From the NCBI RefSeq assembly GCF_000155675.2, contig NC_020911.1:2532501-2596500 (forward strand): a DNA stretch of 64,000 nucleotides, given 5' to 3'. The notes under the pieces were generated by a model, which saw only the letters and a program-made list of their open reading frames with translations, searched no databases and was not told where the DNA came from. Position 1 is the stretch's first letter. Every line of letters begins with the position of its first letter. Source of the DNA: Octadecabacter antarcticus 307. Its GTDB lineage: Bacteria; Pseudomonadota; Alphaproteobacteria; Rhodobacterales; Rhodobacteraceae. Positions 19,386 to 28,336 of this stretch are shown in pieces. The position numbers were made by a program, and so were the translations under genes.

Positions 19386-20387
19386 ATGAAGCAGGTGCTG
19401 TCCGTGTCCGTAAAAATTATTGCCACCCTGTCCGTCGCCGCCCTTGCAGGATGTGCAGCCTTGACCGACCGCCAGTCCAGTGCCCGCACAGTTGCGGCTG
19501 AAACTGCGTTTCCAGCGATGGGTCAGTTCATCGACGTCAACGGGCGTCAGGTGCATGCCGTGGTCGCTGGCAGCGGCCTTGATGTGGTTCTGATCCATGG
19601 TGCCGGCGGCAACACGCGCGAATTCACCTTTGCCTTTATGGATCGGTTAACCGACCGCTACCGCGTCATCGTATTTGACCGTCCCGGATTGGGTTACACC
19701 GATCGCCTGTCAGAAAACTTTGAGGGCGCGTTCAATACCGCTGCTGAAAGTCCCGCGCAGCAAGCCGCGATGCTGCAAGCCGCAGCCGTGCAACTGGGCG
19801 CAGACAGGCCCATCTTGTTGGGCCATTCCTACGGCGCGTCCGTCGCGCTGGCATGGGCACTGAACCATCCAGACAACATCGCTGGCGTCGTCAATCTTGC
19901 AGGTCCATCGCACCCGTGGCCCGGCGATCTGGGCACTTTTTATAAGGTGAATGGATCAGCCGTTGGCGGCGCATTGGTGCCACCACTGATCGCCGCATTC
20001 GCGACTGAGGCTCAGATTGAAAGCGCGATTTCGGGCATTTTCACCCCGCAAACTGTGCCGGACGGTTATTTGGATTACATCGGCGCAACCCTGACCATCC
20101 GCCCCACCAATTTTCGCGCCAATGCGCGGCAGGTGAACACCCTGCGCCCACATATCGTTCAGATGGCCCAGCGTTACGCGACCGAATTTAGTGTGCCACT
20201 GGAAATCCTGCACGGTGATCTGGACACGACTGTCCCGCTCCACATTCATTCAATTCCGCTGAAGGCAGCCGTGCCACACGCCAATCTTACGGTTCTGGAA
20301 GGTGTCGGACACATGCCGCATCACGCCGCACCCGATCAGGTTGAAGCCGCGATTGATCGCATCGCGGTGCAAGTGCGATTGCGCTAG
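19386..20387 (+). CDS. Alpha/beta hydrolase lipoprotein
   Basis: A 333-residue alpha/beta-fold hydrolase predicted to be a lipoprotein: the N-terminal signal ends in the lipobox LAGC (cysteine about residue 22). The oxyanion region is VLIHGAGGN, the nucleophile elbow is LLGHSYGAS, and the C-terminal GVGHMPHH supplies the histidine, with an aspartate in HGDLDTTVP. The substrate is unknown. It lies 62 bp downstream of metA on the same strand and upstream of ppk2. Confidence 0.85.
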   Translation: MKQVLSVSVKIIATLSVAALAGCAALTDRQSSARTVAAETAFPAMGQFIDVNGRQVHAVVAGSGLDVVLIHGAGGNTREFTFAFMDRLTDRYRVIVFDRPGLGYTDRLSENFEGAFNTAAESPAQQAAMLQAAAVQLGADRPILLGHSYGASVALAWALNHPDNIAGVVNLAGPSHPWPGDLGTFYKVNGSAVGGALVPPLIAAFATEAQIESAISGIFTPQTVPDGYLDYIGATLTIRPTNFRANARQVNTLRPHIVQMAQRYATEFSVPLEILHGDLDTTVPLHIHSIPLKAAVPHANLTVLEGVGHMPHHAAPDQVEAAIDRIAVQVRLR

Positions 20388-20449
20388 GCGGCGTGCGCCC
20401 GCATAGTGGTACGACACCTGAAAGACGACATCAACGTAAGGCCAAATCC

Positions 20450-21334
20450 ATGACCGACCTGCCCTTTAACGGCGAAATCAGTCGCTATTTTCGCGAAGGC
20501 GCGCCGCAGCCCGTCCGCGATGAGATTGACAGCGCCAAAAAGGGTGAAATTCTTGCCACAGAATTCCCCTACGCGAAAAAATGGAAACGGTCGGAGTATG
20601 ACACCGCACTTGCCGCATTGCAGATTGAATTGGTCAAGATGCAAGCCTGGGTCCGCGAGACCGGACAGCGCGTTGCCATCGTGTTTGAGGGCCGCGATGC
20701 AGCGGGCAAAGGCGGCACGATCAAACGCTTCCGCGAGAATCTGAACCCGCGTGGTGCGCGCCTTGTAGCGTTGGGCAAACCGACGGAGGCCGAAGCCGGC
20801 CAGTGGTATTTCCAGCGCTACATTCAACATTTGCCCACCGCCGGTGAGATCGTATTTTTTGATCGCTCTTGGTACAATCGCGGCGTTGTCGAGAAAGTCT
20901 TTGGGTTTTGCAAAGACGAACAGCGCGACAAATGGTTTGAACAGGTGGACCCGTTCGAGCGGATGTTGGTCGACGAAGGTATCAAGGTTTTCAAGATCTG
21001 GCTGACGGTGAATCGCGCGGCACAGTTGCAACGCTTTATGGACCGCGAAAGCGACCCACTGAAGCAATGGAAACTGAGTTGGATTGACGTTGAGGGCCTT
21101 GAAAAATGGGGCGAATACACCTCAGCAATTGTTGAAACGTTGGACAAGACACACACCGATAACACGCCCTGGATGGTTGTGCGCAGCGCCGACAAGCGCC
21201 GCGCACGGGTGAACGCCATTCGTGCAGTGCTGCATCAGTTGGATTATGCGGGTAAGGATGCAAAATCCCTCGGTGAGGTCGATGACAAAATCGTCGGCGG
21301 ACCCGACTTCATCGCGGAGTTTTCAGGTGGCTAA
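20450..21334 (+). CDS. ppk2: Polyphosphate kinase 2
   Basis: A 294-residue class-I-like PPK2, which transfers phosphate between polyphosphate and nucleoside diphosphates. The Walker A motif is FEGRDAAGKGGTIKRF (about residues 82-97), the lid/Walker B region has FDRSWYNRGVVEKV, and the C-terminal segment has LSWIDVEGLEKWGEYT. The length and intactness are normal. The 3' end overlaps the start of the tetR gene by 8 bp, so the regulator may be cotranscribed. Confidence 0.92.
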   Translation: MTDLPFNGEISRYFREGAPQPVRDEIDSAKKGEILATEFPYAKKWKRSEYDTALAALQIELVKMQAWVRETGQRVAIVFEGRDAAGKGGTIKRFRENLNPRGARLVALGKPTEAEAGQWYFQRYIQHLPTAGEIVFFDRSWYNRGVVEKVFGFCKDEQRDKWFEQVDPFERMLVDEGIKVFKIWLTVNRAAQLQRFMDRESDPLKQWKLSWIDVEGLEKWGEYTSAIVETLDKTHTDNTPWMVVRSADKRRARVNAIRAVLHQLDYAGKDAKSLGEVDDKIVGGPDFIAEFSGG

Positions 21335-21947
21335 ACGCGGCTATCATCACGGTGATCTGAAACGCGCATTGGTCGATGGCGCATTGCGTTTGATTGAAGA
21401 AAAAGGTCCCACCGGATTTACTCTCTCTGAGGCGGCCCGTGAAGCTGGCGTCACCCCCGCCGCCGTCTATCGCCACTTTGAGGGTCGCGAAGACCTGATC
21501 GCCGAAGCTGCACGCCAAGGGTATGAGATTTTTGCCGACCTGATGGAATATGCCTATGCCAAAGGTCAGCCATCCGCACTCGCATCATTCGAGGCCACGG
21601 GCCGTGCGTATCTTGCGTTCGCGCGTAAATATCCGGGCCATTACGTGGCAATGTTTGAGTCCGGAATTTCGATCCAACGCACGCCGGAACTCAACGAAGT
21701 GGCGACGCGCGCCATGGGCGTGTTGGAACGCGCCGCGGTCGAGTTGTCCAAGCACATTCCAGAAGAAAAACGCCCGCCGCCACAAATGTTCAGCGCCCAT
21801 ATTTGGGCCCTGTCGCACGGGGTCGTGGAATTGTTCGCCCGTGGTAGCCCTGGAACAAAATCACCGTTCCCACCCGAGGATTTGTTGGAATCCGGGATTG
21901 GTGTGTACCTGCGTGGCTTGGGGCTGGTGCGGCCCGACAACGAGTAG
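21327..21947 (+). CDS. TetR/AcrR-family regulator with WHG-type C-terminal domain
   Basis: A 206-residue repressor-type protein. The DNA-binding helices are at the N-terminus (GYHHGDLKRALVDGAL, then GFTLSEAAREAGVTPAAVYRHFEGREDLI). The C-terminal ligand domain includes IWALSHGVVELFARG. The start is taken as GTG 21327, because the protein then begins VAKRGYHHGD at the conserved position and CGGAG precedes it; upstream ATGs lie deep within ppk2. The target is unknown. The gene ends 46 bp before an IS5 insertion. Confidence 0.85.
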   Translation: MAKRGYHHGDLKRALVDGALRLIEEKGPTGFTLSEAAREAGVTPAAVYRHFEGREDLIAEAARQGYEIFADLMEYAYAKGQPSALASFEATGRAYLAFARKYPGHYVAMFESGISIQRTPELNEVATRAMGVLERAAVELSKHIPEEKRPPPQMFSAHIWALSHGVVELFARGSPGTKSPFPPEDLLESGIGVYLRGLGLVRPDNE

Positions 21948-22387
21948 TCGAATTTGTTGTTTTCGAATTGACTGTGCCAATCCGATCAAGAGGGGGACTA
22001 GGCTCAGGACCCGTTAAACTAATTAATGTTACGATGTCTGCGTGATTCAAAGTCCCAAATCGTGGGGGGTAGAATGAGCAATCTTTATTGGCTGAGTGAC
22101 GCGCAGATGGATCGGCTTCGGCCTTACTTTCCGAAGTGCCGAGGCCGTGCGCGTGGAGACGATCGCCGCGTTCTGATTGGGATTATTTTTATTAACCGCA
22201 ATGGGGTGCATAACTCTTCAAGGCATGAAAGGGTGGTGCCCAGTCTACGGTTGTGTGATGCGCCTGCCGAATACGGGCGGCCGAAGACTTTGTAAAATCG
22301 TTGGAAGCGCTGGAGTGATATGGGCGTGTTCGCCCGGATTATGATGGGGCTGGCAGAACAGGCCCCAGACAATAGGACAAATTCGAT

Positions 22388-22423
22388 CCCCTCTCATCGA
22401 AACCGTGTTTCGACTGCCGGGCA
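22388..22423 (-). repeat. Palindromic element E2 (at a deletion junction)
   Basis: TGCCCGGCA box, perfect stem TCGAAAC / GTTTCGA with loop ACG, tail GAGAGGG. Lies exactly at the internal deletion of the IS5 transposase. Confidence 0.88.
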
Positions 22424-22527
22424 GTGGATCGAGGATATGACGCCGACTGGTTCCGAGAAGGCCTTGTAGACAAGGGAACTCATCCTTCTATCCTTGGGCG
22501 CAAATCGCGCAAGACCACCATAAAATA

Positions 22528-22566
22528 CCCCTTTCGTGACATTGCTTTGCAATGCACTGCAGGGCA
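22528..22566 (-). repeat. Palindromic element E3 (degenerate)
   Basis: Box TGCCCTGCA, stem GTGCATTGC / GCAATGTCAC (one bulge) with loop AAA, tail GAAAGGG. Inserted in the IS5 transposase. Confidence 0.75.
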
Positions 22567-22738
22567 ATGGATAAGAGGCGCTACAAACGACGCAACCGTA
22601 TCGAGCGCATGTTCGGCAGGATCAAAGATTGGAGACGCGTCGCAACACGCTAAGACAGAAGCCCAACGGTCTTCCTCTCCACCATCATGCGCGCCGCAAC
22701 CGCTATGTTTTGGTTATGAGTCCTGAGCCTGGGCCCCG

Positions 22739-23130
22739 TCCTTCGGACTCCCCCAAGGATATTTATGAGACAAAGGCAGAGAAAAAGGATGGGTCAAAGA
22801 AAAAGGGCACAACCAATTTATGTGCCCTTCATTGTATCGGGCGAGCCTTGTTGCACAAACAGCTGGTTGTCGGGATTTATTTTGCGACTCTAGCGTGGTA
22901 GCTGGCTTTCATGAGCAAGCCTGCCCCCCCGATTTAACGTACGAAGGCCTAGCCTGAGCCCAAACGCGCCCTGAAGCAACCCAGCTCACTAACGATTTGG
23001 TTCAATCCAGAGATCGTTACGCGCACTTTGCCCCATCTCGAGTGTTTTCAAAGCGGGTGTCTTTTTTGCATTCTTGCTGACCTGCGCCCGAGGCACCCTC
23101 ATTCATAACGAGAGTTTGAGGGTTTGGATT
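22739..23130. other. Intergenic remnant DNA between IS5 and IS3
   Basis: No gene is recognised. It holds a terminator-like hairpin at 22807-22829 (GGGCACA / TATGTGCCC). GAGCCTTGTTGCACAAA at about 22843 resembles an IS5/IS903-type end, and GAGCTTTGTTACACAAA occurs again at about 31580. These may be scars of lost IS elements. Confidence 0.5.
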
Positions 23131-23407
23131 TGACCTGTGCCCCAATTTCCCTCCAGCTTTGCGCGGAGTCCTTGGTGCTAAATCTTTGACCTTAAGCGGC
23201 CATCTTGTCGATGATCCTTCTCTCTAAAAATTCCATTGGCGTCAGGTTCCCCAGAGCTGAATGTGGTCTGCGCCAGTTGTAGTCGTCCTGCCATTCTTCA
23301 AGCGTTTTGCGGGCGTCGCCCAATGTAGCAAACAGCGTTTCATTGAGGCATTCATCTCTTAGTTTACCGTTGAAGCTTTCGATGAACCCGTTCTGCTGGG
23401 GCTTGCC

Positions 23408-23443
23408 CCCTCTCATGGTTTGCAAGCAAACCACTGCCGGGCG
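23408..23443 (-). repeat. Palindromic element E4
   Basis: Box CGCCCGGCA, perfect stem GGTTTGC / GCAAACC with loop TT, tail GAGAGGG. Interrupts IS3 element 1 OrfB between HYIA and GKPQQNG. Confidence 0.88.
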
Positions 23444-23656
23444 GCGGGACGCGATATAATGCCAATCGATGCCCGTATTTTGAACCCATTTGAGGATCGC
23501 CATGCTGGTGAATTCTGTGCCGTAACACCTTCGGAATATCGCTAATTTAAGGCTATGACTGCCTGCGCAGCCCCAAATAACGCAGCAGGTGGTCATAGCC
23601 GTGCCTCAGGTCCCTACGGTGGTTTTGTACAAACCACACCGCAAAGGAGACCAACT

Positions 23657-24924
23657 ATGACCGATATCATTATTACACAAACTGCGCCCGTTTTGGTGGC
23701 CATCGATATCTCGAAGGCCCGCGACGAAGGTCTCATTGCTATTGCGGACAAGAAGCGCCGCCGTCGTTTGACTGTTCTGAACCAGCTAGACGACTTCAAT
23801 CGTCTAATCACATCGCTTGCCTGCTACGGCCGCCCTGTCCGTGTAGCTTTTGAAGCAACGGGTAATTATCACCGTGCCTTGGCTTATCATCTTGCCGCAG
23901 CAGGTTTTGAGTTGAAGTTGGTGTCATCTGTGGCCCTGGCCAGAACGCGAGAGGCCTTGCACAACAGTTGGGACAAAAACGACCCTAAGGATGCCCAGGT
24001 CATTCTTCACATGATGGAGATCGGGAACGAGCAGTTTTATCATGACCCCCTCGTGCGTGGCACTAACGACATCCAAGAGCGTTCCAAAACGCATGACATC
24101 GTATCCAAGTCGAAGACCGAGTTGTGGCACCGAGTTGTGGCACCGAGTTGTGGCACCGAGTTTTAACCCATTATCTGCCGCTGTATTTTCCTGAAGCTGA
24201 TCGTTTCCATCGCAGTTCTCGCAGTTCTCGCAGTGACTGGTTCTTTGCTTTCCTTGAACGTTATCCGTCACCACACTTGATCTCAGCCATGAGCAAGGAG
24301 GCATTCATCGCTGACGCTTGGGATGTGGTGGGCCTCAAGGTTGCAAAAGAGCGTTTACTTTCAGATATCTACGAGACTGCCAAAGTATCAGTCGGACTGC
24401 CGGTTGCCGCAGATTCCGACGCGATAAGCATGTTCCGCTTGGTTCTCGGGGAAGGCCGCAGTCTTATCGCGCAACGCAATCAAATTGAAGATCGCGCCGT
24501 CGCGCTTCTCAAGGACCTACCAGATTATAAGCTACTGACATCGATACCTGGAATCGGTCCCATCAATGCTTTGACAATTTTGGCAGAAGCTGGGGATGTA
24601 CGGCGCTTTCGTCATCACCGGCAGTTTTTGAAGTTCTGTGGAATGGACCTTGCGACTATGCAATCAGGTACATTCAGAGGGCAAACCAAACTGTCAAAAT
24701 ATGGCAATGCTCGGCTTCGTCGAACGCTTTGGATGGCTGGACAGGTTGCTATTCTGCAGCGCACCAACAGCTTCCGCGACAAGTTCGAGCGCTACATCGC
24801 CAAAGACCGTCACAACACCCATTTGCGCCGAAAGGCGTACACCGCAATCGCAGCGAAGATGGCCCGAACCGTTCATGGGATCATCAAGCACGGCGAACCA
24901 TATCGCCCCTTCTTTGAGGGGTGA
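23657..24924 (+). pseudogene. IS110-family transposase, frameshifted by a 13-bp tandem triplication
   Basis: The N-terminal RuvC-like DEDD domain is intact: VAIDISK (D), FEATGNYHRAL (E) and NDPKDAQV (DD). The C-terminal transposase-20 domain has LTSIPGIGPINALTILAEAGD, and the serine region follows in KLSKYGNARLRRTLW. Between them, three copies of GAGTTGTGGCACC replace what should be one (KTELWHRVLTHYL), adding 26 bp and shifting the frame. ATG 23657 is preceded by AAGGAGA. Loss of two repeat units would restore a complete protein of about 413 residues. Confidence 0.88.
24119..24157 (+). repeat. Three tandem copies of a 13-bp unit
   Basis: GAGTTGTGGCACC is repeated three times without interruption, followed by a partial GAGTT. 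One or four copies would keep the transposase in frame; three copies put it out of frame. Confidence 0.97.
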
Positions 24925-25665
24925 TCGACAGCAGTAGGACCTTTCTCTGTAAGGGCCGTGGAGGCAGACAACTGACCTCGTAGATAATGTTTAGGCCTTC
25001 TGCTCAACGACCCAAAGATCTCGTCTTAAGGACGGTGAGAGCCGCAAAAGCGTACTCTGTGTTTGTTATGGGAGAGACAGTTCGTTGACCAAAATGCCAA
25101 ACTGAGCAATGCTTCTAACGTGTCGAGACGCCTCGATGCGACAATAACCTGACGCCAATTCAGCTAATCATTCCGCGCATAGGACGTTATCCGACACAAT
25201 CGTCTTTGGCATGCCGCGCTCAGCGATTACGCGGTCCAGTTCTCGGGCAACGCGCTGACCAGACAATGATGTGTCCGCGACAAGTACCAGGTTCTCGCGG
25301 CTGAAGTCATCGACAACCGTCAGAATACGAAACCGGCGACCGCCAGTCAGCGCGTCAGACACAAAATCTAATGACCATCTCTGGTTAGGACCATCACAGG
25401 CAGCACCATCGGCTTCCGCGTGCCCAAAGCGCGCTTTCTACCGCCCCTACGACGCACTTGGAGCTTCTCTTCAGTGTAAATGCGTCTCACCTTTTTGTGG
25501 TTCACCGCAAAGCCTTCGCGCGCGATCATCACATGAACACGACGGCAACCAAACCGTCGCCGCTCCCTCGAAACCCGCTTGATGGCATCACGCAACTCAG
25601 CGTCATCGCCGCGGCGAGACGGATACCGCACCGTTGATCGATCAACTTGCAAGACATCGCACGCC

Positions 25666-25703
25666 CCCTCTCGGCAGATTGCTTTGCAATCGCCTGCCGG
25701 GCA
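25666..25703 (-). repeat. Palindromic element E5
   Basis: TGCCCGGCA box, stem GGCGATTGC / GCAATCTGCC with loop AAA, tail GAGAGGG. Interrupts the N-terminal part of IS3 element 1 OrfB. Confidence 0.88.
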
Positions 25704-25769
25704 ATGGTCGCTGGCTAACCTGATGAGTTTCCATCAAGTGAACCACAGCTTTAAGCTTCCCAACGGGCG

Positions 25770-26074
25770 TCACCATTTTTTTGAATTGATGTCTCGCAAC
25801 ATTGCATTGTCCCTCGCCTGACAGGGTATTGCGCAGCAATGTCCCGAGAAGGGAGCATCTGTTCCGCTAGCAGCTTCTTTAGCTTCCCGTTCTCGTCTTC
25901 CAAGGCCCGCAACCGCTTCGCGTCAGACGGCTCCATGCCTCCATACTTCGATGTGTATTTATAGAACGTCGCTGAACTGATCCCGTCCCGCCGACATACA
26001 TCAGCAGTCTTCTCCCCAGATTCCTGTTCTTTGATAATTGCTATGATCCGTTCGTCTGTAAATCGTGCCTTCAT
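25770..26074 (-). pseudogene. IS3-family OrfA interrupted by palindromic element E6
   Basis: OrfA begins MKARFTDERIIAIIKEQESG, with the helix-turn-helix GEKTADVCRRDGISSATFYKYTSKYGG and the leucine-zipper part ALEDENGKLKKLLAEQML. Element E6 follows, then DNAMLRDINSKKW and stop. The 3' end has a run of seven A residues (about 25776-25782 in plus coordinates), a typical slippery site for the programmed -1 frameshift that makes OrfAB in IS3 elements. Confidence 0.82.
25815..25853 (+). repeat. Palindromic element E6 (degenerate box)
   Basis: Box CGCCTGACA, stem GGGTATTGC / GCAATGTCCC with loop GCA, tail GAGAAGGG. Interrupts IS3 element 1 OrfA. The stem is the same type as in E1 and E8. Confidence 0.8.
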
Positions 26075-26404
26075 TTGTCCGTCCTTTTGTTGGGCGGACT
26101 CTACACAAATCTGGAGGAGTTTTAGGGGCGCAGGTCACAAGTCATATTATTGAAGGCCTGTTGCGGCGTTTGATATCCGTTGGTCTTGTCCCGCTTGCGT
26201 TCCGGTCTCTGAACTTATTTATGCGGCCTTTCGTTCGAATGCCAAGGGGCTTTTGCCGCCCAGCGACGAATGCCGCCGCCTTGGGTTATAGAACCCGTTG
26301 ATATATTGGAATATCGCGCCTTCTGCCTGACGACGTGTGTCCCATCGGTTACGCCAGATCAGCTCAGCCTTGATGGATTTGAAGAATGTCTCAACCATGG
26401 AGTT

Positions 26405-27667
26405 GAAGCTCCTATATTCGTCAAGCAGCAATTTTGATGGTTTGTGGCACGCAGAGTTGGCTGTAAATCTCCCGGACGATGTAACGCTTCAGGCATCGAA
26501 TGATTTCGCTTTTGCTTTTGCCATCTTTCGTACGTTTTTTGACATAAGCAAGCGTCGGTTCGTGGCTGCGCATCCTGACGATGGCGACACGGTAGAGCGC
26601 AGCGTTGGCTTGTCTGTTTCCTCCTCTGTTGAGACGGAAACGGTGCGTTTTCCCACTTGATGCAGGGATGGGACAAACGCCACAGAGTTTGGCAAATGCA
26701 GCCTCAGATCGGATGCGCGTGGGATCATCGCCAACGAGGATTAGCATCTCTGCGACTGTCATTGTCGCAATTCCGTGGGATTGCATCAGGTCCGGAGCGC
26801 GTTTGATGACAAGTCGCTCCAGTTCTTTATCGTGACCCAGAATCTCTTCATGTAGCAATAGCCACCGTCGTGCCAAAGCTCGCATGGCTGCTTTGGCAGA
26901 AGCTAATGTATTAAGTATATCACCGGGTCTGAAGGCCGCGATATGCCGGATCAATCCGATCTTACCTTTGATCTGATCCAGTACTTCACGCAGATCAGCT
27001 GGTGCATTGATGATCAGTGTTTTCAGGGTCACCATCGCCTGTGAACGTGACTTAACAGCCGTGTCACGGGCTATCTTCAGATGCCTGATCATCTCCGACG
27101 ATCCCGTTTGGGTTTTAGGGCGGGAATTTGCCTGTCCAGATAAAACTGACCGAGCGGCACCTTCTGCGTCGAGGCTGTCGGTCTTGCCTTGAGTATAGCG
27201 CAGCTGGCGATTGGGTCTCGTAACCTCAACAACATGGTGCCCTTGTGCAAGCAAGCAGCGCGATAGACCGGCACCGTAAGAGCCCGTCCCTTCGATTCCA
27301 AAAGCTTGGACATGACCCAGGCCACAAGACCCGCGTTCCAGTTCCAGATATCCCTTTGAGTTCGCAGGGATGGAAAGTGCTGCTAGGCGGGTGCCTTGCG
27401 TATCAATCGCGACAGCAACATGTGTTGCCTTATGCGTATCGATGCCGATGATAATTGGATGTCTGATCTTCATGTTGTCCCCTTAGGTTGAGAATGCCCA
27501 GGCAACATTCTGAGAGGACAGGACTGTGATGGGGCGTCCCCGTCATGCTCCTATGAGGTCACATCTCACCCGTCGCCGGGGCGACTTGACGGTCGACACG
27601 TCAATACAATGACACGCAGTCAATCGTAACATGGGTCAGGCCATCAAGCCGCAATACCATACTCACA
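26405..27667 (-). mobile_element. IS110-family insertion sequence 2 inside IS3 element 2
   Basis: The IS3 OrfB reading is interrupted between the codons NCYD and NSMVETF, which places the ends at about 26405 and 27667. The transposase has only about 16 bp behind it but about 190 bp of non-coding DNA in front. That is the layout of the IS110 subgroup, whose bridge RNA is encoded upstream of the transposase. The RNA itself is not demonstrated here. Confidence 0.82.
26421..27473 (-). CDS. IS110-family transposase, intact
   Basis: A 350-residue recombinase. The N-terminal RuvC-like domain shows IIGIDTHKATHVAVAID (D), GIEGTGSYG (E) and KTDSLDAEGAAR (DD). The C-terminal transposase-20 domain shows VAEMLILVGDDPTRIRSEAAFAKLCGVCPIPASSGKT with its serine in the ASSGKT segment, then RLNRGGNRQANAALYR. 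It is unrelated in detail to IS110 element 1. The frame is complete, so this copy could be active. Confidence 0.92.
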   Translation of the reverse strand: MKIRHPIIIGIDTHKATHVAVAIDTQGTRLAALSIPANSKGYLELERGSCGLGHVQAFGIEGTGSYGAGLSRCLLAQGHHVVEVTRPNRQLRYTQGKTDSLDAEGAARSVLSGQANSRPKTQTGSSEMIRHLKIARDTAVKSRSQAMVTLKTLIINAPADLREVLDQIKGKIGLIRHIAAFRPGDILNTLASAKAAMRALARRWLLLHEEILGHDKELERLVIKRAPDLMQSHGIATMTVAEMLILVGDDPTRIRSEAAFAKLCGVCPIPASSGKTHRFRLNRGGNRQANAALYRVAIVRMRSHEPTLAYVKKRTKDGKSKSEIIRCLKRYIVREIYSQLCVPQTIKIAA

Positions 27668-28336
27668 ATCATAACAATTGCCCTTGCCGCTCATCGACAC
27701 CTTAAAGCTGTGTTGTTTCAGGCGCTTTTGGTACTCGTTTGAACAATATTGCGACCCACGATCCGTATGATGAATGCAGTCTTTCGGCGGTTGTCGCAAG
27801 GCTACTGCCATGTCCAAGGCCCGGATCGCCAAGTCCCGTTTCATGCGATTGCTGACCGCCCAACCGATGACGCGGCGGGAGTACAGATCAAGGATGACGG
27901 CCAGATACAACCAGCCTTCACTGGTCCATATGGAGCTGATGTCACCTGCCCATTTTTGATTGGGGCCAGTGGCAGAAAAATCCTGATCCAACAGATTGGG
28001 TGCGATGTTGAACGTGTGGTTGCTGTCCGTCGTCGCCTTGTATTTCTGGGTTCTCATAACCTTGATGTCATTCTCACGCATCAAACGCCCCACGCGGCGG
28101 TGCCCGACGTTCAGGCCCTCTTCCTGCAACTTCTTCAGTCATGCGTGGCCGCCCGTAACTCTCTAGGCTCAAACGGTGCTGCTCACGGATATGTGCCAAG
28201 ATCACCATATCGTCTCGTTGGCGTTGGCTCATCGGGCGAACCCGCCATGCGCGGAAACCACGCGATGTGACCTGCATAACTTTGCACAGAAGCTCAACTG
28301 GCCATTCTTCCTTCCAAGCGTCGATGAAAGCAAATC

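Larger units (their letters stand above)
22074..22721 (+). pseudogene. IS5-family transposase remnant with deletion and two palindromic elements
   Basis: The start MSNLYWLSDAQMDRLRPYFP and the middle LCDAPAEYGRPKTL, GVFARIMMGLAEQAPDNRT are recognisable. An insertion of about 50 bp separates the two. After DNRTNSI the sequence goes straight into element E2 and then resumes at DRGYDADWFREGLVDKG. In the family these segments are separated by roughly 90 residues, so a deletion coincides with E2. Element E3 then interrupts IKY/KRRYKRRNRIERMFG. The frame ends in TVFLSTIM...MFWL-like codons before the right repeat. The DDE core is partly lost. Confidence 0.8.
21993..22738 (+). mobile_element. IS5-family (IS427-like) insertion sequence, internally deleted
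   Basis: The terminal repeats are GGACTAGGCTCAGGAC (left) and GTCCTGAGCCTGGGCC (right). The element is only about 745 bp instead of the family's usual length above 800 bp, carries two palindromic elements and has lost part of the transposase. Confidence 0.8.
23522..25187 (+). mobile_element. IS110/IS1111-type insertion sequence 1 inside IS3 element 1
   Basis: The IS3 OrfB sequence is interrupted between the codons SDN and GTEF. GT is present at both junctions (23522-23523 and 25186-25187), consistent with the core dinucleotide of IS110-type recombination. The transposase is preceded by about 135 bp and followed by about 260 bp of non-coding DNA. The long 3' non-coding end resembles the IS1111 subgroup, whose guide RNA is encoded there; that is inference. 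Confidence 0.85.
23192..25777 (-). pseudogene. IS3-family transposase OrfB, split by IS110 insertion and palindromic elements
   Basis: Read from high to low coordinates, the pieces are: MVTPVGKLKAVVHLMETHQVSQ, element E5, VDRSTVRYPSRRGDDAELRD through RRYTEEKLQVRRRGGRKRALGTRKP, a one-base frameshift near 25362-25385, then DALTGGRRFRILTVVDDFSRE and GMPKTIVSDN. Here the IS110 element cuts in. The gene resumes at 23521 as [24 protein letters not shown], element E4, [19 protein letters not shown] and ends [14 protein letters not shown]. The IS110 insertion splits the conserved DNG motif. The gene is dead several times over. Confidence 0.88.
23131..26137 (-). mobile_element. IS3-family element 1, interrupted by IS110-type element 1 and three palindromic elements
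   Basis: Inverted ends are clear. The left end TGACCTGTGCCCCAATTTCC matches the reverse complement of the right end (TGACCTGCGCCCCTAAAACT), and both continue through CCTCCAG...GAGTCC. The element starts with TG and ends with CA as IS3 elements do. Without the IS110 insertion (23522-25187) it would be about 1.35 kb. Confidence 0.88.

Noticed and set aside
22807..22829. Functional terminator hairpin GGGCACA/TATGTGCCC
   Set aside because: It has a weak T run and no identified gene upstream; noted in the region entry only.
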